DNA of 7,714 nucleotides. It comes from Devosia sp. GTDB lineage: Bacteria > Pseudomonadota > Alphaproteobacteria > Rhizobiales > Devosiaceae. The DNA lies in contig JAQGKG010000137.1 in the NCBI GenBank assembly GCA_028290245.1, positions 1 through 7,714 of the forward strand. Direction: 5' to 3'. A model generated the notes under the pieces. It saw only the letters and a program-made list of their open reading frames with translations. It did not search any database and was not told where the DNA came from. The translations under genes were made by a program, and so were the position numbers. Of the stretch, positions 1 through 6,255 are shown piece by piece; the first letter of the stretch is position 1; the number at the start of each line of letters is the position of its first letter.

Positions 1-468
1 GACCGCACCTACCAGCTCAATTTCGGGGGCAACACCGACTTCCTCAACATGCTGGAACGAGAGCGCCTGGTTTCCAAGAAAATCAGCAAGACCCAGGCGG
101 TTACCAGCCAGCTCGACGTGCCCTTACCTGCCGACGACGTTCATGTCGGCCCCAGTGACCACGTGCCATGGCTGACCGATCGCAAGTGGGCTTACATTCG
201 GCTCGAAGGGACCACTTTTGGGGGCGTTCCGCTCAACGCAGAGCTCAAGCTCGAAGTCTGGGATTCGCCAAATTCGGCTGGCGTCGTCATCGATGCAGTC
301 CGCTGCGCCAAGCTGGCGCTTGACCGTGGCATCGGGGGCGCGCTGGTCGGTCCGTCGAGTTACTTCATGAAGTCGCCACCGCGACAGTTCACCGATGACG
401 AGGCCCACCGGCGCACCGAAGAATTCATCGCTGGTGTCGACGAGCCGATGCTCGGAGCCGCTGAGTGA
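1..468 (+). CDS. ino1: Inositol-3-phosphate synthase, C-terminal part (5' truncated by window)
   Basis: This enzyme converts glucose 6-phosphate to 1D-myo-inositol 3-phosphate in an NAD-dependent cytosolic reaction, the first step of de novo inositol synthesis. The reading frame is open from base 1, and 155 C-terminal residues are visible. The family usually has about 360 residues in the short bacterial form, so the N-terminal NAD-binding half lies upstream. Visible signatures are GGNTDF (residues 9-14), ESKK-like SKKISKTQAVTS (25-36) with the lysine cluster of the active site, WLTDRKWAYIRLEG (57-70), KLEVWDSPNSAG (83-94) and YFMKSPP near the end. These resemble the mycobacterial/actinobacterial Ino1 type. 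The stop overlaps the next start (GTGA, 465-468), implying translational coupling to the phosphatase-like gene. Family assignment is secure; physiological use of the inositol is inferred. Confidence 0.95.
   Translation, partial: DRTYQLNFGGNTDFLNMLERERLVSKKISKTQAVTSQLDVPLPADDVHVGPSDHVPWLTDRKWAYIRLEGTTFGGVPLNAELKLEVWDSPNSAGVVIDAVRCAKLALDRGIGGALVGPSSYFMKSPPRQFTDDEAHRRTEEFIAGVDEPMLGAAE
454..457 (+). promoter_or_regulatory. Ribosome binding site for the histidine phosphatase gene
   Basis: GGAG lies inside the last codons of the inositol phosphate synthase gene, exactly 7 nt before the GTG at 465. It supports the GTG start and the 4-base overlap of the two genes. The same 7-nt spacing recurs at other genes in the window. 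Confidence 0.6.
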
Positions 469-1064
469 CAGCGACGATTTACCTGTTGCGCCACGCCGCT
501 CACGACAATGTCGGAGGCTATCTCGCTGGCCGCGCACCGCATGTCCATCTAGGACCCGATGGGTTAGCGCAAGCCGATCGACTCGGCGCCAGATTGATAC
601 GAGAAAGGTTCGACAGCCTTTTCGCCAGCCCGCGCGAACGCACGCAAGAAACTGCTGCTGCGGTGGCTGCCGCACGTGGCGGAATGCAAGTGGAGACCGC
701 CGAAGCTTTAGATGAAGTCGATTTTGGTGTCTGGTCTGGATCAACCTTTGACGAGCTGAACAAACGAGACGACTGGCGCCGTTGGAACACATTGCGCAGC
801 ATGGAGCAGACGCCCGCCGGCGAAACCATGCTGGACGTGCAACGGCGTGCAGTGGGCTTCATCCGCCCCTTTGCCGCCCGCGACGGCGATACTCGCCTCG
901 CCTTGGTCAGCCATGCCGACGTCATCAAGGCAATTGTCGGCCATGTGCTGGGGCTGCCCATTGATGCGTGGCAGCGTTTTGACATCGCACCGGCCTCGAT
1001 AACGACCCTGGTCGTCGGTGACTGGGGCGGCAAGGTTTTGACACTCAATGAAATCACCGCCTAA
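465..1064 (+). CDS. Histidine phosphatase family protein (phosphoglycerate mutase-like)
   Basis: A 199-residue cytosolic protein of the histidine phosphatase superfamily (branch 1), which removes phosphate from small molecules or proteins through a phosphohistidine intermediate. The N-terminal motif is LRHA (R9, nucleophile H10) rather than the more usual RHG. Further signatures are the SPRERTQETA segment (55-64, R58), the acidic general acid region LDEVDFG (82-88, E84) and the second histidine in LVSHADV (H150). All catalytic positions are present and the length is normal. It starts at GTG 465 within the stop of the inositol phosphate synthase gene, so the two are probably co-translated. That coupling suggests a phosphorylated inositol or sugar substrate, perhaps inositol phosphate itself, but the sequence cannot specify the substrate. 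Broad-specificity phosphatase or phosphomutase roles remain possible. Family assignment is secure. Confidence 0.92.
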   Translation: MTATIYLLRHAAHDNVGGYLAGRAPHVHLGPDGLAQADRLGARLIRERFDSLFASPRERTQETAAAVAAARGGMQVETAEALDEVDFGVWSGSTFDELNKRDDWRRWNTLRSMEQTPAGETMLDVQRRAVGFIRPFAARDGDTRLALVSHADVIKAIVGHVLGLPIDAWQRFDIAPASITTLVVGDWGGKVLTLNEITA

Positions 1065-1070
1065 AGCGGC

Positions 1071-1076
1071 AAGAGG
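1071..1076 (+). promoter_or_regulatory. Ribosome binding site deciding the methyltransferase start
   Basis: AAGAGG ends 7 nt before ATG 1084 but only 1 nt before the in-frame ATG 1078, and it lies downstream of another in-frame ATG at 1048. Spacing therefore favours 1084, matching the 7-nt spacing seen elsewhere in the window. Confidence 0.6.
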
Positions 1077-1083
1077 TATGGCC

Positions 1084-1842
1084 ATGACATTGTCCGACGT
1101 AGAAATCCGTCAGCAGGTGGAGGCGCTGGGCCCCTGGTTTCACAACATCGACCTTGGTGGCGTGCTGACTGCGCCCAATCATTTCCTGGGCGACTACCCG
1201 AGGCGCAACTGGCGCAAGTTCGCCGATGCGATTCCAGCGGACCTCACGGGAAAGACCGTACTCGATATCGGCTGCAATGCTGGCTTCTACTCGATCGAGA
1301 TGAAAAAACGTGGCGCCAGCCGCGTCGTGGCCGTGGACTTCGACGACCGCTATCTCGAACAGGCGCGTTTCGCCGCGGGGATAGCTGGCGCCGAAATAGA
1401 GTTCCGCAAGCTCTCGGTCTATGACGTCGGCACCCTGGGCGAGCAGTTCGATGTCGTGATTTTCATGGGCGTGCTTTACCACTTGCGGCACCCGCTGCTG
1501 GCGCTGGACCTGATCCGCGAGCACGTCGCCAAGGACATGCTGGTGTTTCAGTCGATGCAGCGCGGCAGCACCGAGATCAGCCAACTGGCGGAGAATTACC
1601 CTTTCTCGGACTATGCGCTGTTCGATCAGCCTGACTTCCCCAAGCTGCATTTCGTGGAGCATCGCTACGCTGACGACCCCACAAATTGGTGGGTGCCCAA
1701 TGCTGCCTGTGCCGAGGCCATGCTGCGCAGCGCCGGCTTTGAAATCACCGACCACCCGGAAGCTGAAGTTTACATCTGCCGTGCCGCGAGCAGGCAAAAC
1801 GCTGCATTTCCCATTTATCCCAGCAAAGGAGTTTCAGCATGA
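1084..1842 (+). CDS. SAM-dependent methyltransferase, CmoB-like (TIGR04290 / Rta_06860 type)
   Basis: A 252-residue class I methyltransferase. The SAM-binding motif VLDIGCNAGFYS lies at 59-70, the acidic ribose-binding residue D85 follows in VVAVDF, and FDVVIFMGVLYHLRHPLLAL (122-141) is very like the corresponding block of the tRNA wobble-uridine enzyme CmoB. NWWVPN (201-206) also recalls CmoB. The protein is shorter than CmoB and resembles, from memory, the Rta_06860 family (TIGR04290) found in glycoconjugate-type clusters, so a sugar or lipid-linked substrate is more likely than tRNA. The start at 1084 is chosen by the ribosome binding site; 1078 or 1048 would add 2 or 12 residues. It sits 19 nt after the phosphatase gene and its stop overlaps the next start (ATGA, 1839-1842). 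The fold is certain; the substrate is unknown. Confidence 0.88.
   Translation: MTLSDVEIRQQVEALGPWFHNIDLGGVLTAPNHFLGDYPRRNWRKFADAIPADLTGKTVLDIGCNAGFYSIEMKKRGASRVVAVDFDDRYLEQARFAAGIAGAEIEFRKLSVYDVGTLGEQFDVVIFMGVLYHLRHPLLALDLIREHVAKDMLVFQSMQRGSTEISQLAENYPFSDYALFDQPDFPKLHFVEHRYADDPTNWWVPNAACAEAMLRSAGFEITDHPEAEVYICRAASRQNAAFPIYPSKGVSA
1827..1831 (+). promoter_or_regulatory. Ribosome binding site fixing the glycosidase-like start
   Basis: AGGAG (within AAAGGAG, 1825-1831) lies exactly 7 nt before ATG 1839, the strongest such site on the + strand here. It matters because it shows that the glycosidase-like protein truly begins at 1839, immediately before its catalytic WNEPN motif, rather than being the tail of a longer gene. 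Confidence 0.75.
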
Positions 1843-2777
1843 TCGAAGCGGCAATGATCTGGAACGAGCCGAACAACAAGTCGCATTGGGATCCCGAAAT
1901 CGATCCGGAGTGGGTGCTTTTCGGCGATATGGTCAACCTAGCCGCCGATGCGATTGCCGCCGCCAATCCAGCGGTGACGCGAGTGCTGGGCGGGATTTCG
2001 CCAATCGATCCCGGCTTCATGATCCGCATGAAAAATTATGGTGTGCTGGACCGGGTAAATGCCGTGGCGGTACACGGCTTTCCGCTCGATTGGAACCTGT
2101 GGCAAATCCAGGAATGGCCTCAAAAGCTCGAGGACATCCGCAAGGTGACCAGCTTGCCGATTTGGGTCAGCGAGGTCGGCGTTTCCACCTTTGGGGCTGA
2201 AGAAGTGCAGCTTTGGGGCCTGCAGCGTACTGCCGAACTGCTCAAGGGCAATGCCGCCCGCATTCAATGGTACAGCCTCTACGATCTGCCGCTCGAATGG
2301 GGAGCAACCACCCGCCACCGCGAAGCCGAAGGCTCATCCTACTACCGGCACTTCTACATGGGCCTGCTGCGGGAGGATGGCACACCAAAGCCGGCGCTTG
2401 AGGAATTCGCCAAGCACACCCCAGAGATGGGCCTGGTGCAGTGGTTTCACTACCACGACCCACGGCTTGATGACGCCGTCGCCTGGATGAAGCGCCTCGG
2501 CGTGACCCACATGCGCACTGGTCTGTCCTGGGCTGATAGTTTCCGCCCTAACGCTCTTGACTGGTTCGACCGGCAAATGGAGGCGCTGCAGGATTTCGAC
2601 GTCACGGTGACGTTCTGCTTCACCCCCGAGCATCGCGGCATTGCTCCGCACCACACCAGTGCACCGCAGGTGCCAGAGGAATTTGCCGCCTTCTGCGCCC
2701 AGATGATCGAGCGCTATGCGCCGCGTGCGACGTTTAAGGGACTGCTTGCTGCGGAAACCTCTGCCCTGCTGGTTTGA
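1839..2777 (+). CDS. Clan GH-A glycoside hydrolase-like protein (beta-xylosidase-like), apparently circularly permuted
   Basis: A 312-residue protein with no evident signal peptide, so probably cytosolic. Residues 1-195 look like the second half of a GH-A (beta/alpha)8 barrel: IWNEPN at 7-12 with the Asn-Glu acid/base pair (E10), VAVHGF with H79, and the nucleophile motif WVSEVGVST (109-117, E112). The 102-residue spacing of the two glutamates suits strands 4 and 7. Residues about 196-296 then look like the first half of such a barrel: QWFHYHDPR (201-209), GVTHMRTGLSWADS (221-234) with the strand-2 arginine R226, TVTFCFTPEHRG (256-267), and a helix ending in ERYAP. It overlaps the methyltransferase stop by 4 bases and ends 3 bases from the convergent operon. 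It may trim or make a glycoside; GH39/GH5-like annotation is a family-level guess. Confidence 0.85.
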   Translation: MIEAAMIWNEPNNKSHWDPEIDPEWVLFGDMVNLAADAIAAANPAVTRVLGGISPIDPGFMIRMKNYGVLDRVNAVAVHGFPLDWNLWQIQEWPQKLEDIRKVTSLPIWVSEVGVSTFGAEEVQLWGLQRTAELLKGNAARIQWYSLYDLPLEWGATTRHREAEGSSYYRHFYMGLLREDGTPKPALEEFAKHTPEMGLVQWFHYHDPRLDDAVAWMKRLGVTHMRTGLSWADSFRPNALDWFDRQMEALQDFDVTVTFCFTPEHRGIAPHHTSAPQVPEEFAAFCAQMIERYAPRATFKGLLAAETSALLV

Positions 2778-2780
2778 GCA

Positions 2781-4166
2781 TCAAGTGTTGCGGTCGGTGA
2801 GCCTCAGCCATCGCGCGACTGCCCCGACCCGGCCGCGGCCATATGCGAGACCGTGATAGATCTTGAGAGCAGTGTGCGCCCAAGCGACATAAAGCATGGG
2901 CGCATGCTGCCACCGCGCCAGCCAGAACATCCGATGGCTCCAAGCGCTCGTGGCGTATCGCAGGCGATAGATGAGCTTGCGTTGTAAAGGCAAGTCGGTG
3001 CGTTCCGAGAAACGCTTGCGCGGCTTCAGCCCGCGGCGTTGCCAACTGAGCCGATAAGCCAGGCCTTCGCGGCGCTGGCGAAAGCCGGCTGCTTGGGTGT
3101 TGGCGACGTAGTCGGCATCGACGGTGCGGAGATCGAGCCGGCCGTCTGCTATGGCCTCTTCAAGAATGCTGCGCAGTTGCGGCATGCGGGTCACGACAAC
3201 ATTGGTGCCGCGCCAATCCGATGAATAGGGCTCAACCCAGGCGTCGCCAAAAGAAATGTCTGCGGTTTCGGCCACAACGTCATCGCAGAAATTGCAAGCC
3301 GAGTTCTGGAAGAAACCGGCGCCCCAGTCTCCATCCGCAAGATGCCACCAGTCCTTCTGCCGCACTGACCCGTCTTTTAACGACAATTGCGCCGTGTACC
3401 AGTTAGCCGGCCGCTCGGGTCCCTTGATGCGGAACTGCGGCTGGGCGACGGCTTCGATGGCGGTGTCCATTTGCCAGGCAAAACTCTCCACCAACCGCGC
3501 GCTTTTCATGTGGCCGCAGAACAGCCCCAGCGTATAGGAAATTCGCTCAGCCAAAACCTCATCTTGGGCGCGCGATAGATGCACGGCCTTGATGAAGCAG
3601 GGGATGCCGACGATAGCGTAGCGGCCGGGCACATGGCGGATTTCATCCAGAACCCCGGAAAGCTCGACCGGATAGTAGCGCGACTTTGCGCCGCTTTGGA
3701 CAGCATCGACGGTTCGCGAAATGGCGTAGCGAAAGAACCGGCCATCTTCGGAGGGTTGAACATGGGCTACCCCATCGACCAATCCGCGCCGCAGCAATTC
3801 TGCTGCCACCCAGCTGACCATGCCCCCCGAACTTCCATTGCTCCGATACTCGCCCTCCGACACCGCGCCGACATAGGCCGCTTCAAACCAGCCAAGGCGA
3901 TCGTCCTCCATCGGTGCATCGGGAAAACGGAGCGCGGCGATTTCGTCCTCATTGCGCGCTACCGGCGAAAATGGGCAGAGCGCAGCGATCCTGCCGGATT
4001 GGGTGTCGAGAAAGGCCGGTGAGCCAGCGGGCTTGAACTGACCATAATGGTCCATCGCCATCTCTGCTCGGTCTATGCCGCGTGTACCGACGCAGGCGCC
4101 GCAACCGATGCACAGCCCGGACTTCATGACCTGGCTGGGACTGAGCACCGGGCTAGGCAAGGACAC
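2781..4166 (-). CDS. Coenzyme F420 hydrogenase/dehydrogenase beta-subunit-like iron-sulfur protein
   Basis: A 461-residue FrhB/FdhB-family protein. The N-terminus has a ferredoxin-like CIGCGAC (C19, C22, C25) with a distant CP (C64), enough for one [4Fe-4S] cluster. It is followed by the flavin-domain blocks SSGGMVSWVAAELL (112-125), GIPCFIKAVHL (187-197, C190), LFCGH (C217) and the C-terminal-domain signature CNFCDDVVAETADISFGDAW (291-310, C291 and C294). The last 100 residues are rich in Arg, Lys, Trp and Tyr and may bind a membrane surface. Such proteins reduce or oxidise flavin-type cofactors in methanogens; in bacterial polysaccharide clusters their reaction is unknown, and they often accompany pyruvyl-transferase-like genes, as here. 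The start is taken as GTG 4166, overlapping the upstream gene by 14 bases, without a clear ribosome binding site; ATG 4127 and TTG 4238 are alternatives. Confidence 0.87.
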   Translation of the reverse strand: MSLPSPVLSPSQVMKSGLCIGCGACVGTRGIDRAEMAMDHYGQFKPAGSPAFLDTQSGRIAALCPFSPVARNEDEIAALRFPDAPMEDDRLGWFEAAYVGAVSEGEYRSNGSSGGMVSWVAAELLRRGLVDGVAHVQPSEDGRFFRYAISRTVDAVQSGAKSRYYPVELSGVLDEIRHVPGRYAIVGIPCFIKAVHLSRAQDEVLAERISYTLGLFCGHMKSARLVESFAWQMDTAIEAVAQPQFRIKGPERPANWYTAQLSLKDGSVRQKDWWHLADGDWGAGFFQNSACNFCDDVVAETADISFGDAWVEPYSSDWRGTNVVVTRMPQLRSILEEAIADGRLDLRTVDADYVANTQAAGFRQRREGLAYRLSWQRRGLKPRKRFSERTDLPLQRKLIYRLRYATSAWSHRMFWLARWQHAPMLYVAWAHTALKIYHGLAYGRGRVGAVARWLRLTDRNT

Positions 4167-5223
4167 GATCCAGATATGCCGTGGACTCCGCTCGGAGCGC
4201 GCCGATCTGTTGCCCGATCTGCGGATCAAGAGGAGCAACTAGCAACCGGGCGAGCTCCTCGCTGCTCGTAAGCGGCGAGACCATGTGGTGCTCGGCGCTC
4301 AACGCTCCAACGAGATCTCGCACCTTGTTAAACCGGTAGTCGGTTGGCGCCGTGACGAATGGCTTGCCGTTAACCAGAGCGAACACGCAGCCATGGAAGA
4401 AGTTGGTAATTACCGCGCTCGCGCGGGACATCAGGTCTGCAAATTGCAGTGGTCCGGCATCGATCTGCTGTTCGTCGGCCCAGGCATTGTCATAACCGAT
4501 GCTCACCAACTTGATGTCGTTCGCGGCGGCCCATGCTGCAACGGCGACGCTCAACCATTCTGGGAAGCCATGACCATAAACCACTGCGTATCGCGTGCCG
4601 CTTGGCGGTAAGGTGGTCCTTGGAATGAACTGGTCGAACTGCAAGCACGGATCGAGCACCAGCGTCGGACGATGGCCGGTGGCGCCCATCACCAGTTCCT
4701 GCGAATTGCGGTCGCGTACCGAAATGTCATGGAACCGGCCGAGACGCTGTGACCAATGCTCATCCAAGGCGTGAGACGATGGCTGATTGCCAAAGCTCGC
4801 CGCGTAGGAAGCAAGACGGGTGGCGGGCAGACCCTCCCCATAGAACAGGCCCTCGCCGCCATACCACGGGTGGCGCAGGTTCCAGACCTCATCGCTGCCG
4901 ACCAGGACCAGATCGTAGGCCTCGCTCTGCTCCGGCGCGTGCAGCGGGAAAGGGCGCGAGCGTGGCAAGTCCTCGAAGGCCGCAAAGAACTTGCGAGCTT
5001 TGGAAACATAGGCCTGACGGTAGGATCGTGGGTCAGCTTCCGGAATGGGCCGCAAGGCGCAGCGCCATTCCGCCAGATTGATCCGGCGTGATTGATGATC
5101 GAGCAGCACGGCGTCGTGGCCCTGGGCCCGCAACCCTTCGACCAGGCACCGCGCCTGCCAGTAGGATCCGTAGTTGATGCAGCGATGAAAGGTCAGCACA
5201 CCGATACGCTTGGGCGGAGCCAT
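4153..5223 (-). CDS. Polysaccharide pyruvyl transferase family protein
   Basis: A 356-residue protein of the PF04230 family, which transfers pyruvate from phosphoenolpyruvate onto sugars of exopolysaccharides and cell-wall glycans as a ketal; some members have other roles. Visible family signatures are the N-terminal IGVLTFHRCINYGSYWQA (residues 7-24), VGSDEVWN (108-115), SYAASFG (139-145), SVRD (168-171), LDP (D191-P192), and the nucleotide-transferase-like FFHG..FAL..GKPFV block (H277, 286-290). No signal peptide is seen, so it probably acts in the cytoplasm on a lipid- or nucleotide-linked precursor. It follows the dehydrogenase gene and overlaps the FrhB-like gene by 14 bases. ATG 5223 is preferred because family members begin just before the IGVLT strand and GTGAG precedes it weakly; ATG 5244 would add 7 residues. 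Acceptor and exact reaction are unknown. Confidence 0.9.
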   Translation of the reverse strand: MAPPKRIGVLTFHRCINYGSYWQARCLVEGLRAQGHDAVLLDHQSRRINLAEWRCALRPIPEADPRSYRQAYVSKARKFFAAFEDLPRSRPFPLHAPEQSEAYDLVLVGSDEVWNLRHPWYGGEGLFYGEGLPATRLASYAASFGNQPSSHALDEHWSQRLGRFHDISVRDRNSQELVMGATGHRPTLVLDPCLQFDQFIPRTTLPPSGTRYAVVYGHGFPEWLSVAVAAWAAANDIKLVSIGYDNAWADEQQIDAGPLQFADLMSRASAVITNFFHGCVFALVNGKPFVTAPTDYRFNKVRDLVGALSAEHHMVSPLTSSEELARLLVAPLDPQIGQQIGALRAESTAYLDRVLA

Positions 5224-5256
5224 GACTCGCTCACTGCCCATCATGGAAGCACAGGA

Positions 5257-6243
5257 TCATGGATAGACCACCAGGGCCTTCATGAAGCCGTCAGGGCGAT
5301 CACGGGTGGCGTTCAAAGCCTTATCGAGGTCGGTCAGAGCATAGCGGTGAGTATAGAGCGGCGCTGGGTTGAGCCTGCCCTCCATCACAGCGGCGACCGC
5401 ATCGCGAATGCCCTGGATATAGATCGCAGGATCGCGTTCATGAGCGTTGATGACGTCAAGGCCACGCCAGTTCCACATCTGCATATTGATCTGGCGCGGC
5501 CCGTCCTGGTGGTAGCCTGCAATCACCAGCCGGCCGCGTTCGCGCGTTAGTTCCGCGGCGAGGTCCAGTGGCCATTGCTTGCCGACCGCTTCGATGACGC
5601 AATCGCAGAACTGCCCATCGGTGAGCGCCTTGACCTGTTCGATGATCTGCCAGTGATCATGCATTGCGATAGTCTCGGCGGCGCCCAGATCGGCGGCCAG
5701 TTGAAGGGCAAAGGGGCGCCGTGCGATAGCGATGACCCGCGCACCAGCGGCTACCGTCAATTGGGTCAGCAGCGCCCCCAGAAAGCCGATGCCGACAATG
5801 GCAACGGTTTGACCGGCCGATATCTCCGCGCGTTTGAAAATGTTCATGGCACAGCCAAGCGGCTCACCGGGGAACGGCATGCCAGCCAGTTCCGGTGGCA
5901 ATTTGACTACGGCATTGGCCTCGGCAACGTCGTGAGTGGCATAGCTGTGATACGAGAGCGCCGCAACGCGATCGCCGACTGCGAGGTCTTCGACTCCGTC
6001 GCCTACCGCGTCGATCACGCCCCAACCTTCATGGCCAAGACCACCAGGCTCGGTCGGGAATTTCATCCAGTCTGGACCGGCCCAAGGGGTAAGGTTGGAA
6101 GCACATACGCCACAACCTTCGAGGCGCACGCGCACCTGCCCTTTGCCAGGAGCCGGCAGGGGGTGGCGCTCAATTTGCATGGCGCCAGGCCCAGTCACGA
6201 CCGCCGCTTCCATTTCGCCTGAACGAACCATGGCGATGTTCAT
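5257..6243 (-). CDS. Zinc-type medium-chain dehydrogenase (alcohol/sugar dehydrogenase-like)
   Basis: A 328-residue NAD(P)-dependent dehydrogenase of the zinc MDR superfamily. The catalytic domain has CGVCASN (44-50) with C47, LGHEGWG (69-75) with H71, and EPLGC (127-131) with C131: the three usual ligands of the catalytic zinc. The four-cysteine lobe that holds the structural zinc in classical alcohol dehydrogenases is absent, which explains the short length. The Rossmann domain has VGIGFLG (150-156). A distinctive stretch NMQMWNWRGLDVINAHERD (253-271) separates it from well-known polyol dehydrogenases. The start is fixed by GAGGA 7 nt upstream; a longer in-frame opening reaching 6369 is not used. 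It probably oxidises or reduces a polyol, inositol or sugar intermediate of this locus, but the substrate cannot be read from the sequence. Confidence 0.92.
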   Translation of the reverse strand: MNIAMVRSGEMEAAVVTGPGAMQIERHPLPAPGKGQVRVRLEGCGVCASNLTPWAGPDWMKFPTEPGGLGHEGWGVIDAVGDGVEDLAVGDRVAALSYHSYATHDVAEANAVVKLPPELAGMPFPGEPLGCAMNIFKRAEISAGQTVAIVGIGFLGALLTQLTVAAGARVIAIARRPFALQLAADLGAAETIAMHDHWQIIEQVKALTDGQFCDCVIEAVGKQWPLDLAAELTRERGRLVIAGYHQDGPRQINMQMWNWRGLDVINAHERDPAIYIQGIRDAVAAVMEGRLNPAPLYTHRYALTDLDKALNATRDRPDGFMKALVVYP

Positions 6244-6250
6244 GGTGCTG

Positions 6251-6255
6251 TCCTC
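6251..6255 (-). promoter_or_regulatory. Ribosome binding site for the dehydrogenase gene
   Basis: GAGGA overlaps the TGA stop (6256-6254) of the small upstream gene and lies 7 nt before ATG 6243. It sets the dehydrogenase start and suggests that ribosomes finishing the small gene can reinitiate here. Confidence 0.7.

Noticed and set aside
124..792. Long - strand open frame of 222 codons opposite the synthase and phosphatase genes
   Set aside because: It lies antisense to two well-recognised genes, has an Arg/His-rich composition typical of shadow frames in high-GC DNA, and shows no family motif.
1054..1797. Long - strand open frame of 247 codons opposite the methyltransferase
   Set aside because: The opposite strand carries clear SAM-binding motifs and a good ribosome binding site; this frame has no recognisable domain.
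2728..2777. Possible frameshift at the C-terminus of the glycosidase-like gene
   Set aside because: The last 17 or so residues look less conserved, but the frame runs cleanly to a stop right beside the convergent gene and no alternative frame continues a recognisable motif.
2778..2850. Possible bidirectional terminator at the operon junction
   Set aside because: Only a short GC palindrome near 2830 is present, inside a coding region and without a T-run, so it is not a credible terminator.
5575..6222. Open + strand frame of 215 codons opposite the MDR dehydrogenase
   Set aside because: It is antisense to a gene with intact zinc and nucleotide-binding motifs, and its translation matches no family I know.
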